Position numbers and translations under genes: made by a program
Shown: positions 25,901 through 38,400 of the stretch, one piece after another
Position numbering within the stretch: position 1 is the stretch's first letter
Layout: the number at the start of each line of letters is the position of its first letter
NCBI GenBank assembly: GCA_008921705.1
Contig: VFFE01006980.1
Location: 510,349-574,348, forward strand
Origin: Burhinus oedicnemus
Lineage: Eukaryota; Chordata; Aves; Charadriiformes; Burhinidae
Length of the DNA stretch: 64,000 nt
Reading direction: 5' to 3'
Notes under the pieces: model-generated
Told to the model about the DNA's origin: nothing
Database searches by the model: none
The model's input: the letters and a program-made list of their open reading frames with translations, nothing else

Positions 25901-27234
25901 TGACAGCTTAGCTAGGTCTGCGCAAATCCGAGTGCTAGTCTGCAGACAGTTTTCTATGATTGTAGGTAAAACAGTCTGGGAAGTAGACATAGTTAAAACA
26001 CTGCAGACTCGTACTGCAAGCAGAGCTGTAATCATGTAAAAGTACCTTGTTGTGAGCACAGCCCGTTCCTGTAAATTAAAGGAATAAGCTATAGCAATGC
26101 AAACACAGCTCTCCTGTCCAACTGCCTCCTCGCTGCAGGCTTTGTTTCATCATACCTCTTTCTAAACAGACCTGGATACAGAGGCGCCAGAACTGGGACT
26201 GCTGTAATTTACCTCCTGCATTACTTTTTTCTCCACTGAAGCGTCATGTCTGGCGCTGTGATCAGCCAGGCAGGGTCACTCCAGTGAATCGGAGAGCTTT
26301 TAAGGGGAGGACCTGCTCTCTGCATTAACGTAATTGCAGGCTATTTGTGGGATTCCTTCCATGTCTTACTTCCTGAAGGCCTGGCACAGAAATCCGGTTT
26401 TGTAATTTGAGCACTAAAGAGTGCCTGGATGTAATTATGTGCTCCATTATTCCAACAGCCTCTGTAGCATGAAAAGTAAAAGCTCAGTGTCGCCATTAGA
26501 ACTGAAAATACACAAGTCAGTATATAATAACTATCTTGCACAAGCCATGCAGTGGGCAGTTATGTGCACAAGTATGAGTTCCAGTTTAACTAGGGTCTAT
26601 TTTGTACTGTTTATAAATGTTTCCCAAAAGAGACTGATGAGATTTCTAGTGTACCATCATTTTATCTCTCTTGAAGTCACAGATTTTACAGAAAATGTAT
26701 AATAAATAAGCCTTGGCAATAGCAGTAGGTTCCTCACTAAAACAACGCGGGATTTTGGGGGAGCATAATTTATCTTTTTGTCAGATGTCATTTTGATGAC
26801 CATAAACAGAGGAAATGAAATGTACATGCTCAGCCCTACAGACACATTGATCGGCTGCAGGACAAATGTAATTGTGGCTGAACATTTTGTCTCACGGCAG
26901 CTGCACGCTGCCTCTGCTGCGCTGGGAATGGTCTGGGCACTGGAGTTTTGAATGGGAAAAGGCTGCTGTTGAATAAAGACACAGGGAAGAGAGAATATTC
27001 TTGCAAGACCTGAAATTTAAGCCTATATCCAGACATTTACAGGAAGTACATATCCTAATTCAGTAACACGCTCTATGTGTGGTATGCGTGGTAGAATTTG
27101 GGCTATAAATGCAACTTTTCAGTCTGACATCCTGTGCTGTGATGGTAGTAACACTTTGTACTCCTGCAAACAGAAAATTATTACACTAAATATTTAAGGC
27201 TTACAATGGCTTTGTCTTCTGGTTATTATTAGCA

Positions 27235-27335
27235 TTGTTTTATAGATGAATACAGAAATTCAGACTGAAGATCAGGGATTTACCAAAGTTTGTATGGAAT
27301 AGTCTATAGAAGAACAAAAACTCTGCCAGAGACGG
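27235..27335 (-). repeat. MIR-like fragment
   Basis: Antisense MIR-type order: TTTTATAGATGAATACAGAA, CAGGGATTTACCAAAG, then CTGCCAGAGACGGAGTCCAG. Diverged; weak but ordered. Confidence 0.35.
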
Positions 27336-28399
27336 AGTCCAGTCCTTCAACCTAGGGAGTATCCTTTTATCCCTGCTGATGCTGAGGGCAGGGCTTCACA
27401 CACAGGGTGCTGAATTACGCGGGTTCTGGGTGCTCTCAGAAGGTCTCCTTAGCTGGTGCTTCACTTCAGGCTGGAATCTGCGTGCAGGGCACGCTGCTGT
27501 AGCAAAAAGCACTTGTGAAACCGTAACTCCCCCATGAAGGCAGCAAACATCAGTAACGTCCCTGCAAAAAAGCCCTGCGTGGGACCAGCTGCAAGCATGA
27601 GCGCTGCATATTGTTGACCAGGGTAGTGCAGATGGAAGGGGACTTGTGTTTCCTCTGTCTTCTTTGCTAATGCCCAAGTTTCGGAAAGCCAGGGAGGCTC
27701 CTGGCCCTCCTGCTGGGTGGGGACAGGGGGGACGTGGCTGGGGCTGTTCTGGGAGGTGGCCTGTCTGGGCAGCCGCCTCATCTCCCCGGGTCTTCCCTTT
27801 TCAGTTGAGACCTCTCCGTCTACCGCAGGGGCATCTCTTTAGTCAGGCAAAACCTCTGCTATGTGACAGGCCCAGTGTCACTTGAGAAATGGCAAAGCTG
27901 CAGATGAGCAGAAGAGCAGCCCCTGCCAGAGGAGGGGACTCCATCATATGCTGCTGCTTCGCTGGCAACAGCAGCCAGGGCTTCGGATGAGCAGTTGGTC
28001 CTGCAGCTGGTGTGGTAGAATCGATGCAGGACGTGCTGCCGTGGCATCATGTGATGGTGCCTCGTCAGGCACCGAGGCAGCGTCATGTGGTATAAACATC
28101 CTGTGCCACCAAACACAGTTTACAGTGTGATTAGAAGGCTGATAGCAATGTTCATAGGAACACACGAGGCAGTGGTGTCAATTAATACAGCAATATCAGG
28201 GTAGGGTTTGATGATACGGTACCTTCCATTGCTATAGTAGTAAATAAAAAATGGGTAAACTCACTTTTTGTTGCTATGGTGCCCAAATTAGAAGTTACTA
28301 ATTAGTGTTTATCCTCACTTGTGCTGCTAAGCTCTGAGCCGACATCCTGCTGGAGACAATTCGGCTGTTCTCTGAGGATCTGGTGAAAAGACAATTTTC

Positions 28400-28650
28400 T
28401 CACAGGAAAGGCACTGATCTGGGAGCCAGGAGACTGACATTGTACTGTGGCTGTGTCATTGACTTGCTGCGTGACCACTGAGTCAGTCACACCAGGTTTC
28501 CGTGCTTCTGTTTGCCCTCTTGACTTTTGCCTGTTTCATCTTTTAAGGTTGCAAGGAAGGGATTTTTTCTAATCTGTATTTGTACAGCACCTAATATAAA
28601 GGGATCTGGGTTTCAGTGGGAGTCCTTACGAGCCACTGCAATGCAAACAG
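28400..28650 (+). repeat. Amniote MIR-family SINE, near full length
   Basis: Ordered blocks: CTGGGAGCCAGGAGACTGAC, TGTGTCATTGACTTGCTGCG followed by TGACC, TTTCCGTGCTTCTGTTTGCC, then the tail TTTGTACAGCACCTAATATA and CCACTGCAATGCAAAC. The tail matches the amniote-wide MIR-type 3' end (GTACAGCACCTAGCACAATG...) better than the mammalian MIR tail. One of the best preserved old elements in the window. Confidence 0.65.
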
Positions 28651-29482
28651 CACATTGTATAGTGAAGAGCTGTGTTACTCAACTTCAGGGTAAGGGTGAT
28701 AAAACCGCCACGTGGAGGCTGGGCAGCCTTACTCATGCTCAATTTATGTCTGTGCAGCTTCTAATCTTTAAACTGCAATTAGAATCTCTTCCATGCTAGT
28801 GTGATAACGCCTTCTATCTCACGAGGCAGCTCAGTCAATGCCCTTTTGGTCTATATTTGAAGGTTGTACTACCATGACTGTGTCAAGAAAGGGTGTATTT
28901 TATTTTCTTTTAACTTAGATCAATGTGCCAGTGAAAGTTCTGGTAAAGATACAGCTATAATACGACTATAAAAGTGCACAGGACTGCATAATGTTTTTGC
29001 TTTTCAGAATAGAAATAGACTTTTATAGCACTGTAACTATTTCTGTATATGGAAGGAAAAGATGAATTGACCACTTCAATTCTGCCAGTCCAATACAGCA
29101 AAATATTTTAAGTCAATTCCACTGCAGGATTAAGCTGGGGGAAGCTCGTGTGCTTCACAGGTGTAACCTTGTCTTTTTCTTTCCTTTCTTAGTGAGCTAG
29201 GAAGTATTTTTCCCTCTTGCTTTCTCCCTCCTTTCTTTTAGAGCTGGCTTTTCCTGTCATACTACATACTCTCGAAAGCACTTGGCATTTTTCCTTGCCC
29301 TTCACAGCTTTGGAATGCTTTATTCCTGTTTCTCAATCCCTGTTACAACTGCAAGTAAGGCAGAGGTGATGGTTTTGTTTCACTGCTGCTTTTAAGTCAC
29401 ATGATGATATTTAGGAAATCTGTGGACCTGCAGTACTGCAAGATTACACCCATAATGAAAAAAAGATTACAAAAACGCAAAG

Positions 29483-29524
29483 TGGGTTAATGAGTGCCTT
29501 GCAAAATGGGTTAATGAGTGCCCA
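29483..29524. repeat. Short direct repeat
   Basis: TGGGTTAATGAGTGCC occurs twice, separated by TTGCAAAA. Confidence 0.8.
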
Positions 29525-30131
29525 GATCCTGAAACAGTCAGGTTCAAGTTTAGGGCAACAATAGCTACTAGCGGCCAGCAGTTTGATTCTCCAACATTTT
29601 TGTTGCCCGTGTGGCCAGATAATTAAAAAAAATAACAAAAAAAGAAAGACTGGACCTAAGTTGGGATACCAGCCGAGAGTTCACCAGGAAAGTTCAAACG
29701 TGAACATGGTGTTCACAAGAGGGCCGTGGCTCTGGGGTCCTTCACAGTGCCAGGTATGCTGTTGCTTTAAGAATTAAAAATAGTTAGATGTCCACTGTTC
29801 TCAGAAACAAGGAACACCCCTCAACATGTCCAACAGATCCTTACGACTATCCTTTTTCTTTGTGGCTTTAGCTATACAAAAGAAAAGATGGCAGAAAGTG
29901 ATACCATAGGCCTCTGCGTTGCTTCCTAGAGTTTATGTAAGACTGTACTAGGAGGTAGCAGGCAGGCAGTTAATTATTACTTTAGACTGAGGTCTTGACA
30001 TCAGTGCCAGTCAGGTCACGATTTCCCATTGATAAAAGCATTGCGCAGTGCCAAATATAGAATGCTTCAAAGACAGTAGCAAAAATAGAACCCCTGGTTG
30101 CTTAGCAAGTATCTGTAAATTTAGCAAATAC

Positions 30132-30209
30132 CTATCTATCTATCTATTGTCTGTCTATCTATCTATCTATCTATTTGTCTGTCTATCTATCTATCTGTTT
30201 GTCTGTCTG

Positions 30210-30254
<45 letters not shown>
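30132..30254. repeat. (CTAT)n tetranucleotide microsatellite
   Basis: About 30 units of CTAT/TCTA with internal TTGT and GTCT interruptions; the last uninterrupted block is the longest. Likely length-variable between individuals. Open reading through it is a repeat artefact (Ser-Ile-Tyr-Leu). Confidence 0.97.
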
Positions 30255-31214
30255 AACCCAGGTAAAGGATGACCCTCAAGTCTAATTAATTTCAATGGGG
30301 TTAAAATTTACCTTCCTATGTTTCTCCTTACGGATTTTCAAATCCGTAGTAATACTGTTACTTTTCTGTCCTAGGTAAGCTTCATTCTCAATTTTCAGCT
30401 CCATTTAACAGCAGCTCTAAGACGCTGCAACTGAAGACCCCGTGTTGTTCAGCATTATTTGGAAGCCCAGCAAACCAGCCTGTACTGTCTCCCCAGGGCA
30501 GTGCCGTATACCATCCACTCAAACTGCTTGGTGTCTAATTCAAATAAGCTTTTTTTAAATTTTATTTCAGAAAATCTTGTGTGGGCTTAAGCAGCAGTTG
30601 AAATTAAATAGGGCAGCATAAGCTAATAGCATGACTCATGGGAAGGAAATAGAGCAGCAGTTGGTAAAAACTGTTCGGTAACAAAGAGTCTTTATATTCA
30701 TAAATTCATACAGGCTAACATGAGGCTTACAAAAAGGTTGTTTAAGAAGCAGGAAACTAAATTCCGGTCTTCAGATTCTCCCACTTCTTGAAGACTTATC
30801 TTTCCATCAGACACTTTCCTCTTCGGTCCCTCTTGTACAGCTGATCTCCTAAGAAGAGAGAGGAGGAAAAAAAGGCAAACTTTGGTGAATGGGCTGGTCC
30901 AGTGGCACTTCTGCGTGCTGCACAAGTATGTGTGTTTAAATAAGTTAAAATAACAGTACAGATACACCAACTGTGAATTTATGAAGATCTTTGCTAAACC
31001 ATTGACTCACATCTGTATAAGTAAATCATACGTTCCTGATACCAGCCATTTTGTCATCACTAATTGAGCAGGAGTGCAGTATGAATGCGATTGTGTCAGC
31101 AGAGCTTAGACCTTGGACGCTCCAACAAAAGACATACTTTATCGATGTGCTGATGTTACCGAATCCAAATCCCAGCTCTGAGGCTGTGTGATTATAATCT
31201 AAAATCAGCTGATC

Positions 31215-31300
31215 TAACTGAGAAATAATTCCACTGAACTTAATGGAAATTACACAGGGCTTTCTATAGTGTCAAGGGAAAAAAGTATCAGGCCCAGTCT
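31215..31300 (+). repeat. Possible ancient amniote repeat fragment
   Basis: ATTCCACTGAACTTAATGGA then AATTACACAGGGCTT and ATCAGGCCCAG resemble a widespread amniote repeat segment (CCATTGACTTCAATGG...GGATCAGGCCC). Short and diverged. Confidence 0.3.
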
Positions 31301-33847
31301 TTTGTTGTGTCCCTGGGCAAGTTGAGACTGGTTTTAGTTTCACAGTTCATCTGAGTGATGGGCATTCATCCGTGACTTGTTGGGTAGGTTTGTTTGGGCG
31401 TGAGTAGCCTTTGACACAGCTGATCACGAGGCACTAGAAAGCTTTATGAAGACAAGCACCCAAGCAAATATAATACGATTTTACTGAGAATCCTGCCTGG
31501 TGAAGTAAGGATAAGGCATTACCCAGAAGGAGCATTGCTTACAGTGGAAACAGTGTGCAGGTTACGCACTGCAGAATGCAGAGTGGATGGAGACTGTAAG
31601 CAAGCCGAAAGGAGAGTGAAAGTGTATCGCCCGGCAAGAAGCAGACAGGACGAGCTTACATGTTCCCCGGTGGGTCACGCTGCGGGAGGATGTGCCCTCA
31701 GCAGTTAGCTGGCTTTGCTACCAAGTGAGAGAGCAGGGGTGCAACTTAACAGGTCTTGCTTAAAAGGCATCGGACAATAACGCTGAACAGATTTAAGAGG
31801 GATGTTCTTAGATGGGTAAACACATAATGCTTGAGAATAGGAACATGCCTTGGATGAGTCAGTGGGTGAATTTACTAAATTTGTGGGAATATCCACTTTC
31901 TGGGAAGGGCTGGAAGCACGCTCTGGCAAGAGCAATGGTCAGAAAAATTCTTTATGTGAATTCTCCCATATCTTACAAAATATGCATTCAGGTAATCAGA
32001 CCTAGTGCATTGCTGCAGAATTCAGAGAATTCAGCTCTAAATGGGAATGGAGCATAAGATGTCCATAGGGATACTCACAAACAACAAGAGAGCAGTGAAC
32101 AGCAAAAGCAAAAGACTGCTGGAAAAAACCAAAACAGGTAAGAAGGAACATGTACCATTTAGTGTTTCCTAATGAAACAGAGTCAGGGTCCCAAACTGAA
32201 ACTCAGAGACAGGAAAACCAAGGCTGCTTTCCCAGGGGAGCAGTTTGTGTAAGCAGTTAAAAGGTCCCAAGCCACAGACACGGTAACAACAAAGGTAACG
32301 AGTATCGTTGGTCATTACACCCAGATGACCATATGCTATAGCCACCCAAAGCTTTGGCCAGAGCCAGCTGTCCCACATTGCAGTAACACACAGCAATATG
32401 TGAAAACATAAAAAACAATTAATCACAGCACAACCAAGAGAAGGAAGTAAAAGTTTGTGTTATTTATACTAGCATCCACTATAAGGAGTTAATGGGGAGT
32501 TAATCTGTACCTTCCCAGTAACAGAGCTGTGGTATCTGCAATATTCTTGATTTGTTATGAAGCAGAAAAACAATGCTGAACTGTTTCAGTGCCATTAGGA
32601 AGTGAAGTGATTGTACACTTCACCTGGAAGACCGAATCTAATGAAAACACCTTACGGTGAAAGAGCACAGAAGGTTCATGACTGGCCTGCAGCTCTTACC
32701 GCATTTTTGTCCCTCCTGGTCTTACCCCAGTGACACTGCAGACCTCCAGCTTGCTTTCTGTGACTAAAACTCCTGCCCTTTTTATGAGATCACACAGAAA
32801 AGAAGCCAGAAAATATCATTCAGTACTGAAGTCACAAGGTCTATCTGGTCTTCCTCTGCTGTGAAATCTCTCCTCATTGACCCCTGTTGTGTGATAAATG
32901 AGTAAGGAAGCAGAATTTCAGGGAGAGGAAGTGATAACCTTGAATTATCCTTTGGGGCAATGTGATAATCTAGGCTGAGCTGATTAGTCATCCCGAACAA
33001 TTAAAATTTAAGTAACTTAACCTCTGCAAATGACTGTAATATCTAGGAAAGGCATTGCTTGCTAGGGGAAGAAAAAAGTAGATACACAAAATGACCTCAT
33101 TCCTCTGAAGTTTTTAGAACGTGAACACATTCGCTGGGAGAGATTGTGATCAAACAAACTTCAACTGGGATTTGACAAAGAGCTTGTTTATAATTCAGAG
33201 GCAAAATACCAGACACCAACTTAATACGTCTTTATCCATTTCCAGTGTGTGGCATAAGCCTCAGTTTCAGAAAATAGTTTGTTCCAGTAAGTTCCTTTAG
33301 AATATTTGAGCTCTTATGACATCTTGATAATGGACTATTTCTATGTATCAGACCAAATATCAGGGATTAAACTCCTGGTGTTTTGCATTCAAATGAGATT
33401 TCTACTGAAACAGAAATATTTGCATTTAGAAATTGTGTGAAACAAAGTGCTACAATTTTAATTATCCTTTGCTGATTAGACTTTCCAGGATAAAAGTTCC
33501 CGTGTGACTATTTCGTATTGAATCTCTAATTTCTCTAAAGTATAATCCATCATTCTGTGATTACTATTAATCTAGTCAGATCATATGCTTGCTCTGCTCA
33601 TATTTAACAGATCTGTTGCAGTCAGGGAGGCATCGGGAAGCAAAGAATACAAAAGAAAAGCCACGGCTCAATGTTTCAGAAGAAGCTGCTTCACATTTTG
33701 AAATCTACCCAGCACATGTCAGATAAGTCAATAAGATACACGTCATGGAAAGAATACAAAAACACCAGTCATTTATCAAACGAAAAGAAATACGGACTAT
33801 TTTCCTCTCCTTTCGTTAGTTGAAACTTCGGGGATTTTAGTGGCCTC

Positions 33848-33866
33848 TCGTGCCCTCTAATGGTCA
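33848..33866 (+). promoter_or_regulatory. CTCF-like motif upstream of NF1
   Basis: TCGTGCCCTCTAATGGTCA differs at few positions from the CTCF core in the form NNGCGCCCTCTAGTGGTCA. It lies about 550 bases before the gap that should hold the NF1 promoter. Match judged by eye only. Confidence 0.4.
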
Positions 33867-34413
33867 AACCTGTTGGAGCACTGTCCTCTCGGAGACGGGC
33901 GAGCGAAAGGGCGAGCAGCAGTCAAGCACGGCAGCGCTGCCAGGGAGGCTGTACAGCTTGCTTTGGGAGCCGGCCAGCCCTTGGATTAAAACCCATGTTT
34001 AAGGGGTTTGTAGCTTCTAGGTATTAAGTCACCTCTTACCAAAAACTTGGCAGGTCCTTTCCTTCCTCCCTTCCTTCCTGATTTACTTAGGTTTGTTTGT
34101 TTAGCTTCATTTAAGAACAGTAGGAAAATATTTTTGACGCTGATCCCAGATTTGGCACATTTCCTCCAGAATGACACCCTGTCGGTCAGGAATTGGAACC
34201 AAACATGCGCCTTAGAGAGGAATGTGTCTGTAAGTGATGGTAGGTTTCTAGACCAAAGCTGATAAATAGAAATTAAAAAGTATCATTTGGTGTATTTGAG
34301 CCCCTGCTGGAGTGTTTGACAAATGTTGGTGAAAACGAGAAGAAATTGAAGTATGAAATAGAGACTTCAGTGAGTAGGAGAAAAAAAAAAAAAGAAAGGT
34401 AAAGGAAAAAATA

Positions 34414-34918
34414 NNNNNNNNNNNNNNNNNNNNNNNNNNNNNNNNNNNNNNNNNNNNNNNNNNNNNNNNNNNNNNNNNNNNNNNNNNNNNNNNNNNNNNN
34501 NNNNNNNNNNNNNNNNNNNNNNNNNNNNNNNNNNNNNNNNNNNNNNNNNNNNNNNNNNNNNNNNNNNNNNNNNNNNNNNNNNNNNNNNNNNNNNNNNNNN
34601 NNNNNNNNNNNNNNNNNNNNNNNNNNNNNNNNNNNNNNNNNNNNNNNNNNNNNNNNNNNNNNNNNNNNNNNNNNNNNNNNNNNNNNNNNNNNNNNNNNNN
34701 NNNNNNNNNNNNNNNNNNNNNNNNNNNNNNNNNNNNNNNNNNNNNNNNNNNNNNNNNNNNNNNNNNNNNNNNNNNNNNNNNNNNNNNNNNNNNNNNNNNN
34801 NNNNNNNNNNNNNNNNNNNNNNNNNNNNNNNNNNNNNNNNNNNNNNNNNNNNNNNNNNNNNNNNNNNNNNNNNNNNNNNNNNNNNNNNNNNNNNNNNNNN
34901 NNNNNNNNNNNNNNNNNN
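34414..34918. other. Assembly gap (505 N), probable site of NF1 exon 1
   Basis: The sequence goes from an A-rich stretch into N and emerges in the middle of a CpG island. NF1 exon 1 (codons 1-20, 60 coding bases in human) is not found on either side, while exon 2 is intact downstream. Very GC-rich first exons are often lost from assemblies. The true gap length may differ from 505. Confidence 0.8.
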
Positions 34919-35420
34919 CTGGGGCGGGCCGCTGCCGGAGGTGCCGGGCCTCAGCGGGCCGGGGACTGCGGGCGGGGAGGGGGGCGAGCGGCGGGGGAGG
35001 CTGCCCCGCTCCCCGGGGCGGAGGCAGCGGGTGGGAGCGCTGCCTCCTGCCTTTGCCTTTGCCGCCGCCGGCTTCCCGGCCGAGCCGGGGGGGGGCCGAG
35101 GGAGCTGGTCTCCCAGCGCCCTGCTCGGCGGCGGGCCCGGCTCAGCCCCGGCCGGGGGGCGGCGGCCGGCTGCGCCCATTGTGGCGGGCAGGGTGGGGCC
35201 GGGGGCTGCTCGCCGGTCTGTCATCCCTGCGGCCACCGATTCCCGGCGGGGGGATCCCGGTGTCGGTGGCGGAGGGGCCTCCCCTGTGCCGGTCTGCTCA
35301 AGGTGCAGCGGCGGATCGGCCAGTTCTGTGCAGGGAGCGGTGGGTGCGATGCCTGGTTCCTCCTCGTTTCTGCTCCTCCACCTCTTCCAAAAGCGTGTTT
35401 GCGTTTCGTAGACATTGCCG
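34919..35420. promoter_or_regulatory. NF1: CpG island (right part), NF1 promoter region
   Basis: Extremely GC-rich with dense CpG and Sp1-type boxes (GGGGCGGGCC at the start, GGCGGGGAGGGGGGCG). It ends near 35.4 kb, where composition falls to AT-rich. The left edge is cut by the N run. It is most simply the downstream side of the NF1 promoter island, i.e. the start of intron 1. Open frames here reflect high GC. Confidence 0.75.
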
Positions 35421-38400
35421 TGAAATTTACTTCTTCGCTTTACATCATCTTCTTCATCAGAAAGGAGGTAGAGCCTCAAGGATGAGTTTAAGGAGGACTC
35501 CGTGAAACTGCTCGGGCAATTCCACCTTGTTCCCCATAACATAGCTGTGGATGTCAGTGGGAAATCTCATCCACAGCACTGGGAGCACGATTGTATGGGA
35601 CGAAGGGGTTTTCTGGCCAGTGTTGTTACAGCAGTAGACACGTACTTCTCTCTACAAAAGTCAGTGCTAGTTTGGCGAAGGATTTTTCTGAATGGAAGGG
35701 AGAGGGATTTGTTGGCCTTAGACTTTGTATGTCTCTGATCCACATGCAGAAACTGCTTACTGGGATTAGGTGGCATGGCTTTCTCAGTGGGGCTAAGCTT
35801 AGTGCTTAGACTGCCTTTTCACTCCCAAGATGCTTTCCTGATGTGTAAGCGTGAGCTCACTTTAGGCTGAATGATCAGTTTCTGTGTTGAATGTCTCATT
35901 TTGCTATACTGTGAGTACAGCCTTTGTGTCACACAAGGCACAGCTCTGCGAGACCCTGTTCGGTCTGACATCTATCAAAAACATTAAGGTGGTTCTATAG
36001 ATTGAATTTTGTTCACCTGCCTTATAATTGTATGTCCCTCTCAGTGATGCTTGGTTCTTAACCCGCAGAGAGATTGTGGCCTGGCTGAATACTGTTCTTT
36101 TCTTCATTTATATTAAAGCTGCTGCAAATGAAGTTTATTTAAAAAAGGAAAATATCAAACTTTGTCTTTTGACATTAAAATGATGCAGATTTTTCCAATA
36201 CATTTTAGGCATATTTGCATAGTTAACTTATCCCCCCCCGTTATCTTGAGTCATAGATCATTTTTTCCATAAGCTTGAAAAGCATGGTACTGATTATGCT
36301 CCCAATAATGCAAGAAAATGTTTCTTTGTGTACTGGTGTTAAAAGGCTCTAGGCTTTGTCGTTTGCTTTGTTATGTATATTGTGGAATTGGGCTTGCCAA
36401 CATCTGTTAGGAGTTAAGAACTTCAGCTTTTTAAACAGAATTACTTTTCTATATGTTTTATGGGATAATTACAGATAGATGTATGGGAGGAATCATCTGA
36501 TAGGAAAAAAGCTGTTGTGATTTTTTTAGATGCTAAAATATTGGAGTGGCCGGGATAATATACATCAATTATGGTATTGACCGTTGCAGTCATAGTGTAG
36601 CTTGTGTGATAGGTACTATTTACAAAATTTTGATTAATTTATACAAAATTTTGTTGAGTTTATTGCATATTTTTGTCTAACTGGTGCATTTTTTTTTAAT
36701 ATTGTATCATCAAGTGAATGAAACATGAAGCAAGGCTGAGACATTAATCTCTACTTTTTTTGTGAGGAGTCTTCTCTCTCATTTATTAATTTCAACTCAG
36801 GGTTCTCAATTTTGTTTGTTTGCTTTTAATACATCATTTCCTCTGCCTTGCCTAGTCTGACAGGGATCTTCACGGTGGAGAGGTGACTGCTCTTAACTGA
36901 ATACCCAAATGCCAGGTTACTGTGACACAGTCACTACTGGTAAATGCATTGTCGATCAATGGTGATATTTATGTGCTTCTTGTAACTCCTTACACTTCTC
37001 TTATTGTTGGGTAGTCGTGTGGTTATTAACTTATGTACTTGTTACATTTTAGACTGCTCATTTAAACATCAAGTTCATACTTCATAAAAATATACTGAAT
37101 ATATGCACATTATTTGAGTGGTGATCATGCATTTTTGAGTTTTTGCATACTCTGTCTGCCCATCTAAACACAGGACCTCTTGATTCAGCGCTAAGGGAGC
37201 CACTGCTTATTATATCACTGGTATGTTGGAGTAAAGAAGGGCAGCTCATGTTTGTTGTGAGTTGTTTAGGTCTGGTTTTTGTTTATTTTCCTGTGGGGCG
37301 GAAGACAAAATTTTTCAAGGTTTCTTCCTTCCTTTACAAAGGAGGAAAATGTAACCATCTTTCACCAGAATTTATAGATGTAGACAGGCTTTTCATTCAT
37401 TTGCTGAGTGCTTGAATTCATTTTAAGACAGATGAAATAACAAACTGAGAGAATGCTAATCTGTATTGAAAACAAGAAAAATCAGTGCAAACCAGTCTGT
37501 TCTTGTCTATTCTTGTTTATTGTTATAAATGCTGCTTTAACCAAAATTTGCTTTTGTGCGCACAGTTCTGGGGGCCTAAAATGACTGGCAAGCATAGTTT
37601 TATGAATTAACCAATGACTGCCTCACTGAATAAATTTTTCAAATATACTGCCAGCCTTGCCCAGCTGCGCTCACTTCTGAGACTACAACTGCTGCAGTGC
37701 ACTCTTCTTTGAGCTACCCTTGAAGACTGCGTGAAGGTTTCAGCTGGTGCAGAAAGAAGCTATTGATGGTACAATGGGAGGCTAGACCACGTTTCTTGTA
37801 TAGCACGTATGAAATCTCTTGACTGATTTTGTAGGTAGGACTAGTTCTTATATTTTTCAAAACTTTCAGTCATCAGTGTAGGCTGCAGTAGCACAAAGAG
37901 GCTAGGCTATGTTTTAGTAAAATTCTCTGTGGTTTCAGACATAATCAGCTCTTTGTAAAAGAAAATTACCCCTTTTTTCCTATGGAAATGTTCACTTACA
38001 ATTTTATGTACTGTATTTTTATGGTATTTTTAAATGTGTTACAAACTGAAATCATGGGAAGGCTGCTACAGTAGTGAAATAGTTCTCAGCATAGTCAGAG
38101 AAGCCTTACTGCCTAAACTATTTAAATCTAGACTGTTTTAAAACTATCAGATATAATAAAAAAATATTAATCCTGTATAAACTTGTGGCAACTTAAGTGA
38201 TTATAATATGCTTTAAAGAAAGAAGCCCTTCGTTATGTGAATTATGGTTTAGGCTCCCCGTTTGTAGTTTATGAGATACGATTGCTTTCAGTTAAGAAAG
38301 CTTTTGTAAAAACTGAAAGCCAGTAGGAGTGTTCCATTCTTCCTTTCATTAAAAGGCATATATTAAAGCAAATATTCCCTCCTTGTGTTGATTCTCTCTG

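Larger units (their letters stand above)
17031..34413. other. Intergenic region between WSB1 and NF1, no gene supported
   Basis: About 17 kb between two divergent promoters. Open frames of 130 or so codons exist (for example around 19.35-20.29 kb and 23.7-24.15 kb) but lack splice signals, family motifs or low stop density over neighbouring frames. The identifiable content is eroded repeats (18.79, 21.68, 22.88, 27.24, 28.40 and 31.2 kb), a tetranucleotide microsatellite at 30.13 kb, short direct repeats at 20.63 and 29.48 kb, and a CTCF-like site at 33.85 kb. Several AT-rich stretches look like candidate conserved non-coding elements. Confidence 0.65.

Noticed and set aside
30132..30254. Repeat array as a possible CRISPR or coding repeat
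   Set aside because: It is a plain tetranucleotide microsatellite without spacers; the apparent Ser-Ile-Tyr-Leu protein is a by-product.
34941..35505. Plus-strand frames of about 150 codons at the NF1 CpG island
   Set aside because: Gly/Pro/Arg/Ala-rich products expected from high GC. None starts with the NF1 N-terminus (MAAHRPVEW) or shows splice sites to exon 2 in frame.
34367..35542. Very long open frame on the minus strand across the N run
   Set aside because: More than 160 of its codons are N; the remainder is GC-rich low-complexity sequence of the CpG island. It is an artefact, not a gene.
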